This document shows, piece by piece, positions 24,371-32,664 of a stretch of 64,000 nucleotides of DNA (position 1 is its first letter; each line of letters begins with the position of its first letter). The translations under genes were made by a program, and so were the position numbers. The notes under the pieces are model-generated. The model was not told where the DNA came from. It made no database searches and saw only the letters and a program-made list of their open reading frames with translations. This stretch comes from Pseudomonas fluorescens (GTDB lineage: Bacteria; Pseudomonadota; Gammaproteobacteria; Pseudomonadales; Pseudomonadaceae): the NCBI RefSeq assembly GCF_001307155.1, contig NZ_CP012830.1, forward strand, positions 5,950,501 to 6,014,500, given 5' to 3'.

Positions 24371-25399
24371 TCACACCACCTTGGCGTAGATGAAAGCGTC
24401 GGGCTCCAGCAGGCCGGCCAACACTGCGCTCTGCAGCTTCAGCCAACGGGCGCTCGGCTCTTGCGTCACCCAGCTTTTCGGGAAACGCGCCGCCTCGACC
24501 AAGCCGCTTTCTACCGCTTCCAGATCCTGAATGGCGCCGTACAACATAGCGTTGCGCGTCGAGGTGGAACCGAGGATCAGCCCACCAGCCGGAATCATCG
24601 GCTGCTCGTCGTCATCATCGTCCAGGTACCACTCGTCATAGCCGTAGAGGTCGACGCCCGGATCGTTGAGGTAACCCAGGTAGGTCACGCCGTCCGGCAG
24701 TTCCTCGGGCTTGATCAGGCCCATGTCGACGCGGCGGGTATTGAGCTGCTTTATCACCGTCGCATTCGACTGAAACGCATCCAGGGCTTCACCGCTCATA
24801 GCCACGGTGCTGGCCGTGCGCCCGGAATCTTTGGCGATCTTGCGCTTCCAACCACGCAGATTGGCAATCGGGTCGCCATCGGCAGTGCCCCATTGACCGC
24901 TGCCCAGGCTGATTTTGTGGTCGCTGGCCATCAGGAAGTCGATGGAGTCGTCCACGCCCTCACCGATCACCCGCACTTTCCCGGTGGTCAGCGCTTGGGC
25001 GCACATCCACTCTTCACGACGGACGATCTCGTCATCAAGGTCGCGCAGATCCTTGCCCAGCAGTTGTCCGGCTCGCTCCAGCGGAGTGCGCGAGGAAAAC
25101 GGGTTGTCGCCGGCTGCACGCTTGAGCACCAGTTCGGCGGTGGTTTCACGCTTGGGTTGGATATAAGGCGGCGTGTAGTTGCTGGTGGTGTAGCCATCGC
25201 GCAACGACACGCTGCCCGGCAGACGTGGGTGAACGAACGGCGCCATCTTGCGCTTGCCCTTGATGATGTCGATGTCCACCGTCTTGGTCGGAAACGTCAC
25301 CGGACTGCCGCCATTGAAGAAGGTGTTCATCAGAAAGCGTCGTGCAGTCGGCATCTGCTCGACCGCCTCCAGCATGGTACGGGTATCAAAAATATCCAT
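24371..25399 (-). CDS. E: Major capsid protein (lambda E-like)
   Basis: A 342-residue capsid subunit. Typical segments are MDIFDTRTMLEAVEQMPTAR, RFLMNTFFNG and TTAELVLKRAAGDNPFSSRT; the C-terminus has PSARWLKLQSAVLAGLLEPD. It should form the icosahedral shell after scaffold processing. Confidence 0.92.
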   Translation of the reverse strand: MDIFDTRTMLEAVEQMPTARRFLMNTFFNGGSPVTFPTKTVDIDIIKGKRKMAPFVHPRLPGSVSLRDGYTTSNYTPPYIQPKRETTAELVLKRAAGDNPFSSRTPLERAGQLLGKDLRDLDDEIVRREEWMCAQALTTGKVRVIGEGVDDSIDFLMASDHKISLGSGQWGTADGDPIANLRGWKRKIAKDSGRTASTVAMSGEALDAFQSNATVIKQLNTRRVDMGLIKPEELPDGVTYLGYLNDPGVDLYGYDEWYLDDDDDEQPMIPAGGLILGSTSTRNAMLYGAIQDLEAVESGLVEAARFPKSWVTQEPSARWLKLQSAVLAGLLEPDAFIYAKVV

Positions 25400-25411
25400 C
25401 GGAAGCTCCAG

Positions 25412-25762
25412 TTAGCGAACGAACAGGCACAGGGAACGCAGCGCGGCTTTCGCCTGCGCCAGGGTGAGGCCCTCGCCGAGAATGAGTTGGTGGGCCAGCA
25501 CTTCACCAGTCAGACGAATCGGTGCCGCCTGGGCGCCCTTGCTGGTGTCGGTGGCCTGGTCGAGGATCGCCTTCGGTACCTCGGAGCCGTCGGTGGCCGC
25601 TGCCGTGCACAGCACGTATTCGCTGCTGGCTTTGACCTGACCGAGGACAGCGCCACGGCTAAGTTTCTGCCCTGTCGCAATCACGGCGCTGTCGATCATC
25701 ACCGGGAAGGCACCGGCCGACAGCTGATCGGGGATGTAGGTTTGGCGTTCAGGGTTGCTCAT
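25412..25762 (-). CDS. D: Head decoration protein (lambda D-like)
   Basis: A 116-residue homologue of lambda gpD (PVMIDSAVIATGQKLSRGAV; LGEGLTLAQAKAAL), which trimerises on the expanded shell to stabilise it. I start at MSNPERQTY (25762); an ATG at 25774 is possible. Confidence 0.85.
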   Translation of the reverse strand: MSNPERQTYIPDQLSAGAFPVMIDSAVIATGQKLSRGAVLGQVKASSEYVLCTAAATDGSEVPKAILDQATDTSKGAQAAPIRLTGEVLAHQLILGEGLTLAQAKAALRSLCLFVR

Positions 25763-25774
25763 GAGGTTCTCCAA

Positions 25775-27007
25775 TCAGCGGCGCGAGGCGCCCTCGACGA
25801 TGGCGTTGACTACGGCTTTGCGTTCGCCTTGATCATTGTTGCCGGACGGGGTGGAAGTCGACGCGCCAGTGGCGTCGGACTTGATCGCGCTCAGGGAAAT
25901 GCCGCGATCCTGCGCCGCCTTAAACAGTTGCAGTGCAGTGGCCTCGACCGACGTTCCGGCATCGATGGCAGCGGCGATCTCGGTCTCAAAGCCCTTGCTG
26001 GCCATCGCATTGATGCCGGTGATCCGCTGCCGTTCGGCGGTTGCGCCTTCTTCGCGGCTCTGGGTGCGGATGCTTTCCAGATCTGGCTGGCTGGCCTGAG
26101 CAATCTGGATGCTTTGCGGATCCGCGCCGGCGGCCAGCGCCTCACGCAACTCCGCCGTGCTGCTGACGGTGGTCATGTTGAATTTCCTCGGTTGGGTTGC
26201 GGCCGGTTTGGCCAGTTCGGTAATCAGTGTTTCAAGGGAGCCCAGGCGGTGAGCCAGGCCGGATTCGACGGCGGCGGCGCCAACGCGTAGACCACCAAAG
26301 TCGCCCATCTCGGGTACACGTTCCGGATCCACGCCCAGGTTGCGAGCGACCTTGGCCACGAACACGTCGCCCATGGCGTCGACTGTTTCGCCGACCTTGG
26401 CCCGGCCCTCCTCGGTGGCCAGATCCACGCGCTTGTTGGGCGCGTTGCGGCTGACGATCTGGTAGCGCTTGCGACCGCTGGATGCCTCACCCTCTACGAC
26501 AGCCTCGACCACGACGCCGATGCTCCCGGCGAGCGCGGTTTCGTCGATGACGATCTCGCTGGCCGCTGAAGCGATCCAGTAGGCTGCGCTGGCTCCGGTG
26601 CCTCCGATGTAGGCGACGATGCGTTTGCGGTCACGGGCTGCATGGATGTGATCGGCCAGCTCGTTGATGCCGGCAGCCACACCACCTGGACTGTCGATGT
26701 TCAGAATGATCGCGTTGACCTTGGGGTCGTCCAGTGCCGCCTGCAGGTCGGTGGCCAGCACTTGGGTACTGGTCGCGCCGCTGATTTCGGTGAAGAGATT
26801 GGCGTAGCGAAACACAGGACCGACTACCGGGATGATCGCCACCCCGTTGCGGACGCTGACGCTCCGGCTGTTGTCCAGCCGCATGCCGGTGCGGGTTTCC
26901 AGCGCCGCCGGGTCGCCCATCCGGTCTGCAATGGTCAGCAGGTTGTCCAGGGCGCCAGGCAGCATCAGCCAGGGCTGCGAGGCCGCCAGCTCAAATGCGC
27001 GGGGCAT
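25775..27007 (-). CDS. C: Head maturation protease with scaffold domain (lambda C-like)
   Basis: A 410-residue S49-type peptidase. The protease half contains IILNIDSPGGVAAGINELAD and GGTGASAAYWIASAASEIVI, the second with the expected nucleophile serine. The C-terminal quarter is Ala/Glu-rich and helical, as in the Nu3 scaffold encoded at the end of lambda C. It cleaves portal and scaffold during head assembly. ATG 27007 has GAGG upstream. Confidence 0.9.
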   Translation of the reverse strand: MPRAFELAASQPWLMLPGALDNLLTIADRMGDPAALETRTGMRLDNSRSVSVRNGVAIIPVVGPVFRYANLFTEISGATSTQVLATDLQAALDDPKVNAIILNIDSPGGVAAGINELADHIHAARDRKRIVAYIGGTGASAAYWIASAASEIVIDETALAGSIGVVVEAVVEGEASSGRKRYQIVSRNAPNKRVDLATEEGRAKVGETVDAMGDVFVAKVARNLGVDPERVPEMGDFGGLRVGAAAVESGLAHRLGSLETLITELAKPAATQPRKFNMTTVSSTAELREALAAGADPQSIQIAQASQPDLESIRTQSREEGATAERQRITGINAMASKGFETEIAAAIDAGTSVEATALQLFKAAQDRGISLSAIKSDATGASTSTPSGNNDQGERKAVVNAIVEGASRR

Positions 27008-27009
27008 GG

Positions 27010-28620
27010 TTATTCCTCGTTGGGGTTGTTGGGCGGCGGCGTTTCCTGTTCGCGCCCTTTGGGCAGGACGTGCAAACCGTCCGTGCGGCGTTGCTCGACT
27101 TCGCGCACGCGCTGTCGGTACACCTGTTGCCACGGCTCGCCGGTCATCGCGGCGGTTTCCAGCGTCTCGTTGCTGACGCCGATCTCGATGCGCTTGCCGG
27201 CGGCGTTGGCTTCCTTCAACTCATCAATGGCGCCGCGTGCCGGACCGATCCAGATCGCCTGGCAGTACGCCTTGCGCTTGGCTGGTTCTGCATAGCCCGG
27301 CAGCTTGATCAGTCCCCGCGCCACGGCCTCATCGATCAGTAGTTCACGGCTGGGCTGGCAAAAGTCGCAGATCAGCCACCAGCGGCGCAGGCTGTAGAAG
27401 CGCCACGCCTGCAGCATCGCCGCACGGGCCGCGCTGTAGCTGCTGCTGTAATGCAGCAACAGTTCTTCCATCGGCTGCTCCAAGGCCGCGCCGATTTCCT
27501 TGACCACGGAGGTAAAGAACGGATCGAACTGCGCATTGGGGCGTGCTGGGTTGGCAATCACCGGTTCCTCGCCCTGCCCTAGATCGACAATGGCGCCCTC
27601 GCCCAGAGCCAGTTCGCCATCGGCTGTGGTGTCACCACCAGCCCCATCACCTTCGTTGGCGAGCGCCGTTAGCGGAAGGTTGGAAACCTGAAAATCGTTG
27701 GTTTTCTTGATGAACACGGTGAACATCGCCGAGATCACCGCCGCCATCAGTTCGGCACTGCTGTAGCGCTCCAGTTTCTGCAGAGGCTCCAGCACCGGAG
27801 CCAGATAAGGTGCACCACGCTTCTGGCCGGGCCGCTCCTTGTCGGCCATGACGTGCATGACCCGCCGACGACCGGTGGCCTCACCGAATGCCGGCAACCG
27901 CTCCCAGCGAAGGGACTGTCCTGCGGTGAACTCATTGGGATATCCGGTGCAGACGTGATAAGCCAACGGCGCGCCGAGCCGGTCGAACTCGACACCGTCC
28001 ACCAGGTTGGTGCCGTCCAATTGCCCAGCCGGATTGCACACTCGATCCGATTCGATCAACTGCAGGCGCGTACTGAACACGCAGCCCGGACGCTCATCGT
28101 CGGGACTGGCAATCAGCACGTCACCGCAGACCATCGACGAGATCATCACCAGCGCCTGCAGCTGGTAATGATTCAAGGTCGCTTCGGCATCGCATTCACG
28201 CGGATCATCGGCGTACAACGACCACAGCCGGTCGAGCTGTGTGTTCAGTTCGTCCGCCTGCTGCTCGCTGAGGCCCAGCGCGTCGTGATCGATCTGCGAG
28301 CGGCAGACCAGCCCGGTGCCGACGACGTTGGTGCGCAGGCGCGTGATGGCCGCCCGAGCAATCAGATGATTGCGCATGGCGTCCCGCGAACGGGCTACCA
28401 GCATGCGCCGTTCGTTCTGGTCGAGATCCCGGCGCGGGCTACCCAGACCGGGAATCCAACTGGCCATGCTGCGCAGCACGCGGGAAGCGCCGCGCCAGCG
28501 GGTCTCGACACCGCCCCCGCCACCTTGGGCGACGATGGGCCGGGCGCCGGATGCCGATTTGGCGAGCCGGATGGCCTCGCGCATCAGCAGCTCGGCTGGG
28601 TCCTTTCGAAAGAAGCCCAT
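27010..28620 (-). CDS. B: Portal protein (lambda B-like)
   Basis: A 536-residue portal (SRDAMRNHLIARAAITRLRT, then NVVGTGL; EQPMEELLLHYSSSYSAARA; LICDFCQPSRELLIDEAVAR). Twelve copies form the DNA entry vertex. The protease gene starts 2 bp after its stop. Confidence 0.93.
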   Translation of the reverse strand: MGFFRKDPAELLMREAIRLAKSASGARPIVAQGGGGGVETRWRGASRVLRSMASWIPGLGSPRRDLDQNERRMLVARSRDAMRNHLIARAAITRLRTNVVGTGLVCRSQIDHDALGLSEQQADELNTQLDRLWSLYADDPRECDAEATLNHYQLQALVMISSMVCGDVLIASPDDERPGCVFSTRLQLIESDRVCNPAGQLDGTNLVDGVEFDRLGAPLAYHVCTGYPNEFTAGQSLRWERLPAFGEATGRRRVMHVMADKERPGQKRGAPYLAPVLEPLQKLERYSSAELMAAVISAMFTVFIKKTNDFQVSNLPLTALANEGDGAGGDTTADGELALGEGAIVDLGQGEEPVIANPARPNAQFDPFFTSVVKEIGAALEQPMEELLLHYSSSYSAARAAMLQAWRFYSLRRWWLICDFCQPSRELLIDEAVARGLIKLPGYAEPAKRKAYCQAIWIGPARGAIDELKEANAAGKRIEIGVSNETLETAAMTGEPWQQVYRQRVREVEQRRTDGLHVLPKGREQETPPPNNPNEE

Positions 28621-28622
28621 AG

Positions 28623-28838
28623 TCAGATCGCCATGTAAGAGATGCGGTTACGGCCACGGCCCTGTTGCTGGGCTTGCTCTAGCGCGACCTCCTTGGCGTA
28701 CTGCTGTTCCAGCAAGCGCAGACTGTTCAGCTCGGCGCGATACAGTTCGCGATCCGCACGACGCAGGCGCTGGCCTTTTTTCAGGACGTCAGAGATCGCC
28801 GCCCGAACTTCTGCGAGGCGCTGTTGTGCGTCTGTCAT
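28623..28838 (-). CDS. W: Head-tail joining protein W (lambda W-like)
   Basis: A 71-residue helical, basic protein (MTDAQQRLAEVRAAISDVLK; LNSLRLLEQQYAKE) at the lambda W position between terminase and portal. ATG 28838 has AAGGAAACC upstream. It seals the head after packaging. Confidence 0.8.
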   Translation of the reverse strand: MTDAQQRLAEVRAAISDVLKKGQRLRRADRELYRAELNSLRLLEQQYAKEVALEQAQQQGRGRNRISYMAI

Positions 28839-28848
28839 GATGGTTTCC

Positions 28849-30861
28849 TTAGTAGCCCGCTCGACTGCGGGTGCCCCGCCCGCGAGCCACTGCTCGGCGC
28901 GGTACCGGTGCGACCGGTTGTTCGGTGTTAAAAAGGGTTGGCTGCAGCAGTTGCTGCTCCAACTGGTCCCATTCGTGATCGCGCAGTAGGTGGGTTTTGA
29001 GGCTGCGAGCCGCGTGCAAGGCATACACCTCGCAGTCGAGCGCTTCGTTGCGCCGACCGGCCTTCTTCTGCCAGACCATCTTGCTGGGGTTGCGCGGGTG
29101 TGGGGCCAGCACTTCGTTGGTGAGCTGCTCGTAATAGTCCGAGCGGATCTCGCTGTACCAGTGCATGCGTCCCGGCCCGACGCCCTTGAGCCGAAGCCGG
29201 CCATCGATCAACGTCTTGGCCTTATGCGTGCCGACTATGTGTACCCGCAAGCCGTACTTCGCCGCCTTGGTGTTGTCTTGCGAGGTGTCCACCGACTGTG
29301 GCGGCTTGGTGAAAATCTCCTTGTCGCGACTGTCGACGGATGCACCCTTGATCGCCATGACGTTGTAGCGCTGGCGATCCCGCACGTAAGCGTAAACCGC
29401 ATCGCTGGTGTTGCCGTCCGAGCTGTCGATGCTGACCGCCGATACCGCCAAGTGCGCGCCGCCGTCGGAGGGAATCGGCTGGGAGATGACCCGGTCCAGC
29501 TCCTGCCAGACACTGTCATGCGGGTCGATGGGGTTGCCGTGAAGCTCGCCCCAATACAGCCGCCAAGATTCTTCGCCACGGCCCCAGCCGGTGATGACCA
29601 GTGCCAGGCGGTCGCCTTGCACGTCGACACCGACAGTGATCATCAGCACGCCTTTAGGCGCCGTCAGTTCGGTGTAAGGCTCGGCGCGTTTCTCCAGTTC
29701 ATCGGTCTTCGGCGCGTCGCTCTGATACTCGTAACTTTCGCCCTTCGAGCTGTTGACGAAGGCGATCATCGGGCCGATGTTTCCCTGCGCCGCTGCGTGT
29801 TCGGCCTGGAGTTTTTTCTCCATCAACACCTGAAAGCGCGATCCCCAAAACGTGGCGTAAAGCTCGTTGAGGATGTAGCCGGCGATGCCGCGAAACTCAG
29901 CCGTGGCCGACCAGCGACCGTGCTTGAGGTTGGCGTTTTTCTGGTTGTCGTCCCAGATCGCGCCACAGTGCGGACAGGAGTAGAAGCTCTTCTCCGGCCG
30001 TTTCTTGCCGTACACCTCGTGCAGATAGGCCGGATCCTCATCGCAATGCAGGTTGTCGAAGCTCAGCGCGTGTTCCTGGCCGCATTCGTGGCACGGCACC
30101 AGGCCGACGCGCTTGTCCGACAGCTCCAGCTCCGCATCGATGGCCGACAGGCCTTTGATGGTCGGAGTGCCGCCGATGATGATCTTGGAGCGGCGAAAGG
30201 TTTTCAGACGCTCCTTGGCCAGCTTGATACTGTCGCCCTGCCCGCGCAGGTTGAGGTTGCAGTCGTCAGGTTCTTCGATGGCCACACGCGGCACCGGCGT
30301 GGACTTCACGCTGGCCGGGCTGTTAGAGCCAACCATTTTCAGGAAGCCACCGGGAAAGCGCTTAAAGTCCTGACGCTGCTGCAGCTTGCGGCTGCGCAGG
30401 TCGACTTTCTTGCGCAGCCGTGGCGTGGCTTCGATCATCGGTTCGAGTTTTTCACCGACGTATTGCTTGGCGGCCTCGGCCTTGGGAAACAGCACCAGGA
30501 TGGGGGACGGATCGATGTCGATCCACTTGCCCAACGCGTTACCCAGGACGCCCGACGTCCAGGCCACCTGCGCCGACTTGCGGCCGACAATTTCACTGAC
30601 CGCCGGATCGTCCAACGCTTCCAGCGGGCCACCAGGCCAGATGAGGTGTGGCGTCACGTCGAATCGGTATTTGCCGGGGCGAGCCGCCTCTTCTGGTGCG
30701 AGCCAGCGGTACTTGTCCGCCCACTCGATGATGCTCATGCGTGGCGGTGGTGCCCACTTGCGGCAAGCGCCGCGTAGCGCGCTACTCGCCGTCTTCCTCA
30801 AAGCCCTCCGGATTGTCCGGTTCGTCAGGATCTCCAGCTGACTGGGCATCATCCTTGTCAT
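28849..30861 (-). CDS. A: Terminase large subunit (lambda A-like)
   Basis: A 670-residue packaging ATPase/nuclease of the gpA class. Visible signs are SEIVGRKSAQVAWTSGVLGN with the atypical Walker A, a zinc-ribbon-like pair (CHECGQEH; CPHCGAIW), and the nuclease region (VLMITVGVDVQGDRLALVIT). It pumps DNA into the head and cuts cos ends. The first ATG overlaps the small subunit by 80 bases; ATG 30738 (MSIIEWADKY) would avoid the overlap. Confidence 0.92.
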   Translation of the reverse strand: MTRMMPSQLEILTNRTIRRALRKTASSALRGACRKWAPPPRMSIIEWADKYRWLAPEEAARPGKYRFDVTPHLIWPGGPLEALDDPAVSEIVGRKSAQVAWTSGVLGNALGKWIDIDPSPILVLFPKAEAAKQYVGEKLEPMIEATPRLRKKVDLRSRKLQQRQDFKRFPGGFLKMVGSNSPASVKSTPVPRVAIEEPDDCNLNLRGQGDSIKLAKERLKTFRRSKIIIGGTPTIKGLSAIDAELELSDKRVGLVPCHECGQEHALSFDNLHCDEDPAYLHEVYGKKRPEKSFYSCPHCGAIWDDNQKNANLKHGRWSATAEFRGIAGYILNELYATFWGSRFQVLMEKKLQAEHAAAQGNIGPMIAFVNSSKGESYEYQSDAPKTDELEKRAEPYTELTAPKGVLMITVGVDVQGDRLALVITGWGRGEESWRLYWGELHGNPIDPHDSVWQELDRVISQPIPSDGGAHLAVSAVSIDSSDGNTSDAVYAYVRDRQRYNVMAIKGASVDSRDKEIFTKPPQSVDTSQDNTKAAKYGLRVHIVGTHKAKTLIDGRLRLKGVGPGRMHWYSEIRSDYYEQLTNEVLAPHPRNPSKMVWQKKAGRRNEALDCEVYALHAARSLKTHLLRDHEWDQLEQQLLQPTLFNTEQPVAPVPRRAVARGRGTRSRAGY

Positions 30862-31306
30862 AGTCAGACAGCCTCCGCAGGATGGATTCGATGGGGTCTC
30901 TGATCAGTTGTTCATCCACTTCCACGCCATAACGCGCCGACAACTCCGTGGCCAGCGCGTCAGGTAACGTATTGAGCAACTCGACTTTGGCCGAGGTGAT
31001 CATGGCCTCGAAGCGCTCGACCAGGTCGGCGGCGATGACCACCTCGCCCAGATCCTTGGCCAGCGCCAGCTCTTCGCGGTTGGCCCTAACCCGGTCCAGT
31101 CGGTCGCGAGAGGATTCTTTCTTGCCGTTGAGCGAGGCCTGATGCATCAGCCACTGGATCACGGCTTCGGTGTCGTACTGGTTTTCGTTGCCCCGCCCCA
31201 GGCCAAACTCGATCACCGGCATGCCGTCGTTCTGCCAGCGGGACAGGGTGCGTTCGTCACGGCCAACGATCTCACTCAAGTCGGCCTTGCTGACTGTCCT
31301 GCCCAT
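30782..31306 (-). CDS. Nu1: Terminase small subunit (Nu1-like)
   Basis: A 174-residue protein with an N-terminal winged-helix motif (VSKADLSEIVGRDERTLSRW), then a helical dimer region, as in lambda Nu1. It recognises the packaging site. It is encoded directly before the large subunit. Confidence 0.88.
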   Translation of the reverse strand: MGRTVSKADLSEIVGRDERTLSRWQNDGMPVIEFGLGRGNENQYDTEAVIQWLMHQASLNGKKESSRDRLDRVRANREELALAKDLGEVVIAADLVERFEAMITSAKVELLNTLPDALATELSARYGVEVDEQLIRDPIESILRRLSDYDKDDAQSAGDPDEPDNPEGFEEDGE

Positions 31307-31437
31307 ATCTAACCCTTTGAAAAGACGGACATCCCTGCAAGATTCTCAGCTGCAGAGAATCCGCGAGTTCGATGACCCGTGTAGGGGGCGCCCCTCTGGG
31401 AGGACCCGGAAAAATCGGCTCCCGGCCGGGGCACCGC

Positions 31438-31776
31438 CTAGGTGTGGTCGGTCGATGCCGACTCAGAAACGCCCAGCCGCTTGGCGGCCCAGCGTTCGTA
31501 AAGGCCGATGGCAACATCGGCGCCGGCCATCGCCGTCAGGCAACCCAAGGCGCCCGCCGTCCAGATCGTCATGCCGGCAGCGATCATCAACATCATCGCC
31601 GACACCCCGCAGACAATGCAGGCACCGGATCGAAGCGCGAGCCTTCGCAACAATGCCCAGCCCCGCGCCCCATCCTTGTCGGCCCGCCACATCTCACCCG
31701 ATACACCACCGACCAAGGCCAGGACGATTACTAACCAGATCGGCATCTCTGCCAGCGCTTGTTGCTCGTTTGTCAT
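31438..31776 (-). CDS. Holin
   Basis: A 112-residue membrane protein with hydrophobic segments at about 13-27, 50-68 and 73-90 (WLVIVLALVGGVSG; CGVSAMMLMIAAGMTIWTAG) and charged ends. Size and topology fit phage holins that permeabilise the inner membrane at lysis. It is encoded at the start of the late block, ahead of terminase and 21 kb from the endolysin, an arrangement seen in some Pseudomonas phages. Confidence 0.7.
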   Translation of the reverse strand: MTNEQQALAEMPIWLVIVLALVGGVSGEMWRADKDGARGWALLRRLALRSGACIVCGVSAMMLMIAAGMTIWTAGALGCLTAMAGADVAIGLYERWAAKRLGVSESASTDHT

Positions 31777-31795
31777 CGCCTACCCCATAAACGCA

Positions 31796-31821
31796 AAAAC
31801 CCGGCGCAATGGCCGGGTTTG
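31796..31821 (-). terminator. Terminator upstream of the holin gene
   Basis: AAACCCGGC-GCAATG-GCCGGGTTT is a nine-base stem with a T-run on the minus strand. It lies between the Q-like gene and the late operon, where a Q-dependent terminator would be expected. Confidence 0.7.
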
Positions 31822-32001
31822 GTGGTGTGGTGCCTGCCGCTCTCTGCGGTCGCACCTATCGAAGATGACTACTTTTTACAGGTCGAATTTCCTGGCAGCA
31901 ACCCCACTTTAATGCCACCCGGTGAATAAGTGGGTAACACCGGGTGAACGCCTAGCGAATGTCGGCGAATATCCCACCCCGGCATTCTGTTGTTCCGGCG
32001 T

Positions 32002-32276
32002 TGTCCCATATGTCCCATGCTTCAAAATTGCTATGGGACGCCTGAGAGCGCCTAAAATCGGGGCTTTGCCCCATTGTCCCATCTGTTTTCTCTTTTCTCG
32101 TGTAAAGAAGAAAATCGAAAAACACGCGTGCGCGCAATAGCGCGTACAGGTCTGCGCTTCGCTCACACGGGCGGTAGGCATTTTTTGCTGGGACAATGGG
32201 ACACGCCAACAAACACAAGGCCCACGCTTGTCCCACCACGTCGAAACGCAATGGGACAAGGTGGGCCAATGGGACA
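32002..32276. repeat. TGTCCCA/TGGGACA repeat array
   Basis: Copies of the 7-mer lie at 32002, 32011, 32075 and 32229 (TGTCCCA) and 32034 (TGGGAC only), 32189, 32197, 32252 and 32270 (TGGGACA). Two are adjacent pairs. Nine hits in 275 bp is far above chance. Possible roles are replication iterons or binding sites for the neighbouring Q-like or primase proteins. Confidence 0.65.
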
Positions 32277-32301
32277 GCGATAGCCGGAGCCAAATCTAGG
32301 G

Positions 32302-32664
32302 TCACGCAGCCTTCCCCATCAGCATGCCGGCGATGTACTCGTGAGCCTCGTGCAAGCGCTCGTAGTAGGTTTTGCGGCTGCAGCCGCAATAGATGATCTT
32401 CTGCGACAGGAAGCTGTCGTGATTGCAGTAGTGCTCGCGCACAATCACCGACAGCTGCGGCGGCAGATGCTTGTTGACGATCAGCTCGATATCCGCCGAT
32501 TCGTCCAACAGCACCCGACTTCCCCGCGTGCCGCGAATCAGCTCGCCCTTGCACTCCATCAGCATGGCAATCATGTTGCCGCCGCCCAGCTCCGATCCAC
32601 CTTCGTGCGGGCTGTGCAGATCCTCTGCCCACAGCTTGAGCATTTCGTCGATTCGCTTAATCAA
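32302..32664 (-). CDS. Q-like late regulator (putative antiterminator)
   Basis: A 120-residue basic protein. Its C-terminal segment (LSQKIIYCGCSRKTYYERLH) looks like the helix-turn-helix of Q/ArpU-type late regulators. Translation most likely starts at TTG 32664, with GAGGAG seven bases upstream, inside the end of the primase gene. It is the last early gene before the late operon, the standard Q position, and the downstream operon holds several terminators. Confidence 0.55.
   Translation of the reverse strand: MIKRIDEMLKLWAEDLHSPHEGGSELGGGNMIAMLMECKGELIRGTRGSRVLLDESADIELIVNKHLPPQLSVIVREHYCNHDSFLSQKIIYCGCSRKTYYERLHEAHEYIAGMLMGKAA

Larger units (their letters stand above)
31777..32301. other. 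Gene-free regulatory stretch before the late operon
   Basis: No credible gene lies in these 525 bases. They contain the terminator at 31796-31821 and nine copies of TGTCCCA/TGGGACA between 32002 and 32276. The late promoter should be here. Confidence 0.6.

Noticed and set aside
24227..26290. A 687-codon plus-strand frame opposite capsid genes
   Set aside because: It covers three clearly assigned head genes on the other strand and has no recognisable domain.
28990..30777. A 595-codon plus-strand frame opposite the terminase gene
   Set aside because: The terminase is unambiguous, and the opposing frame shows only antisense composition.
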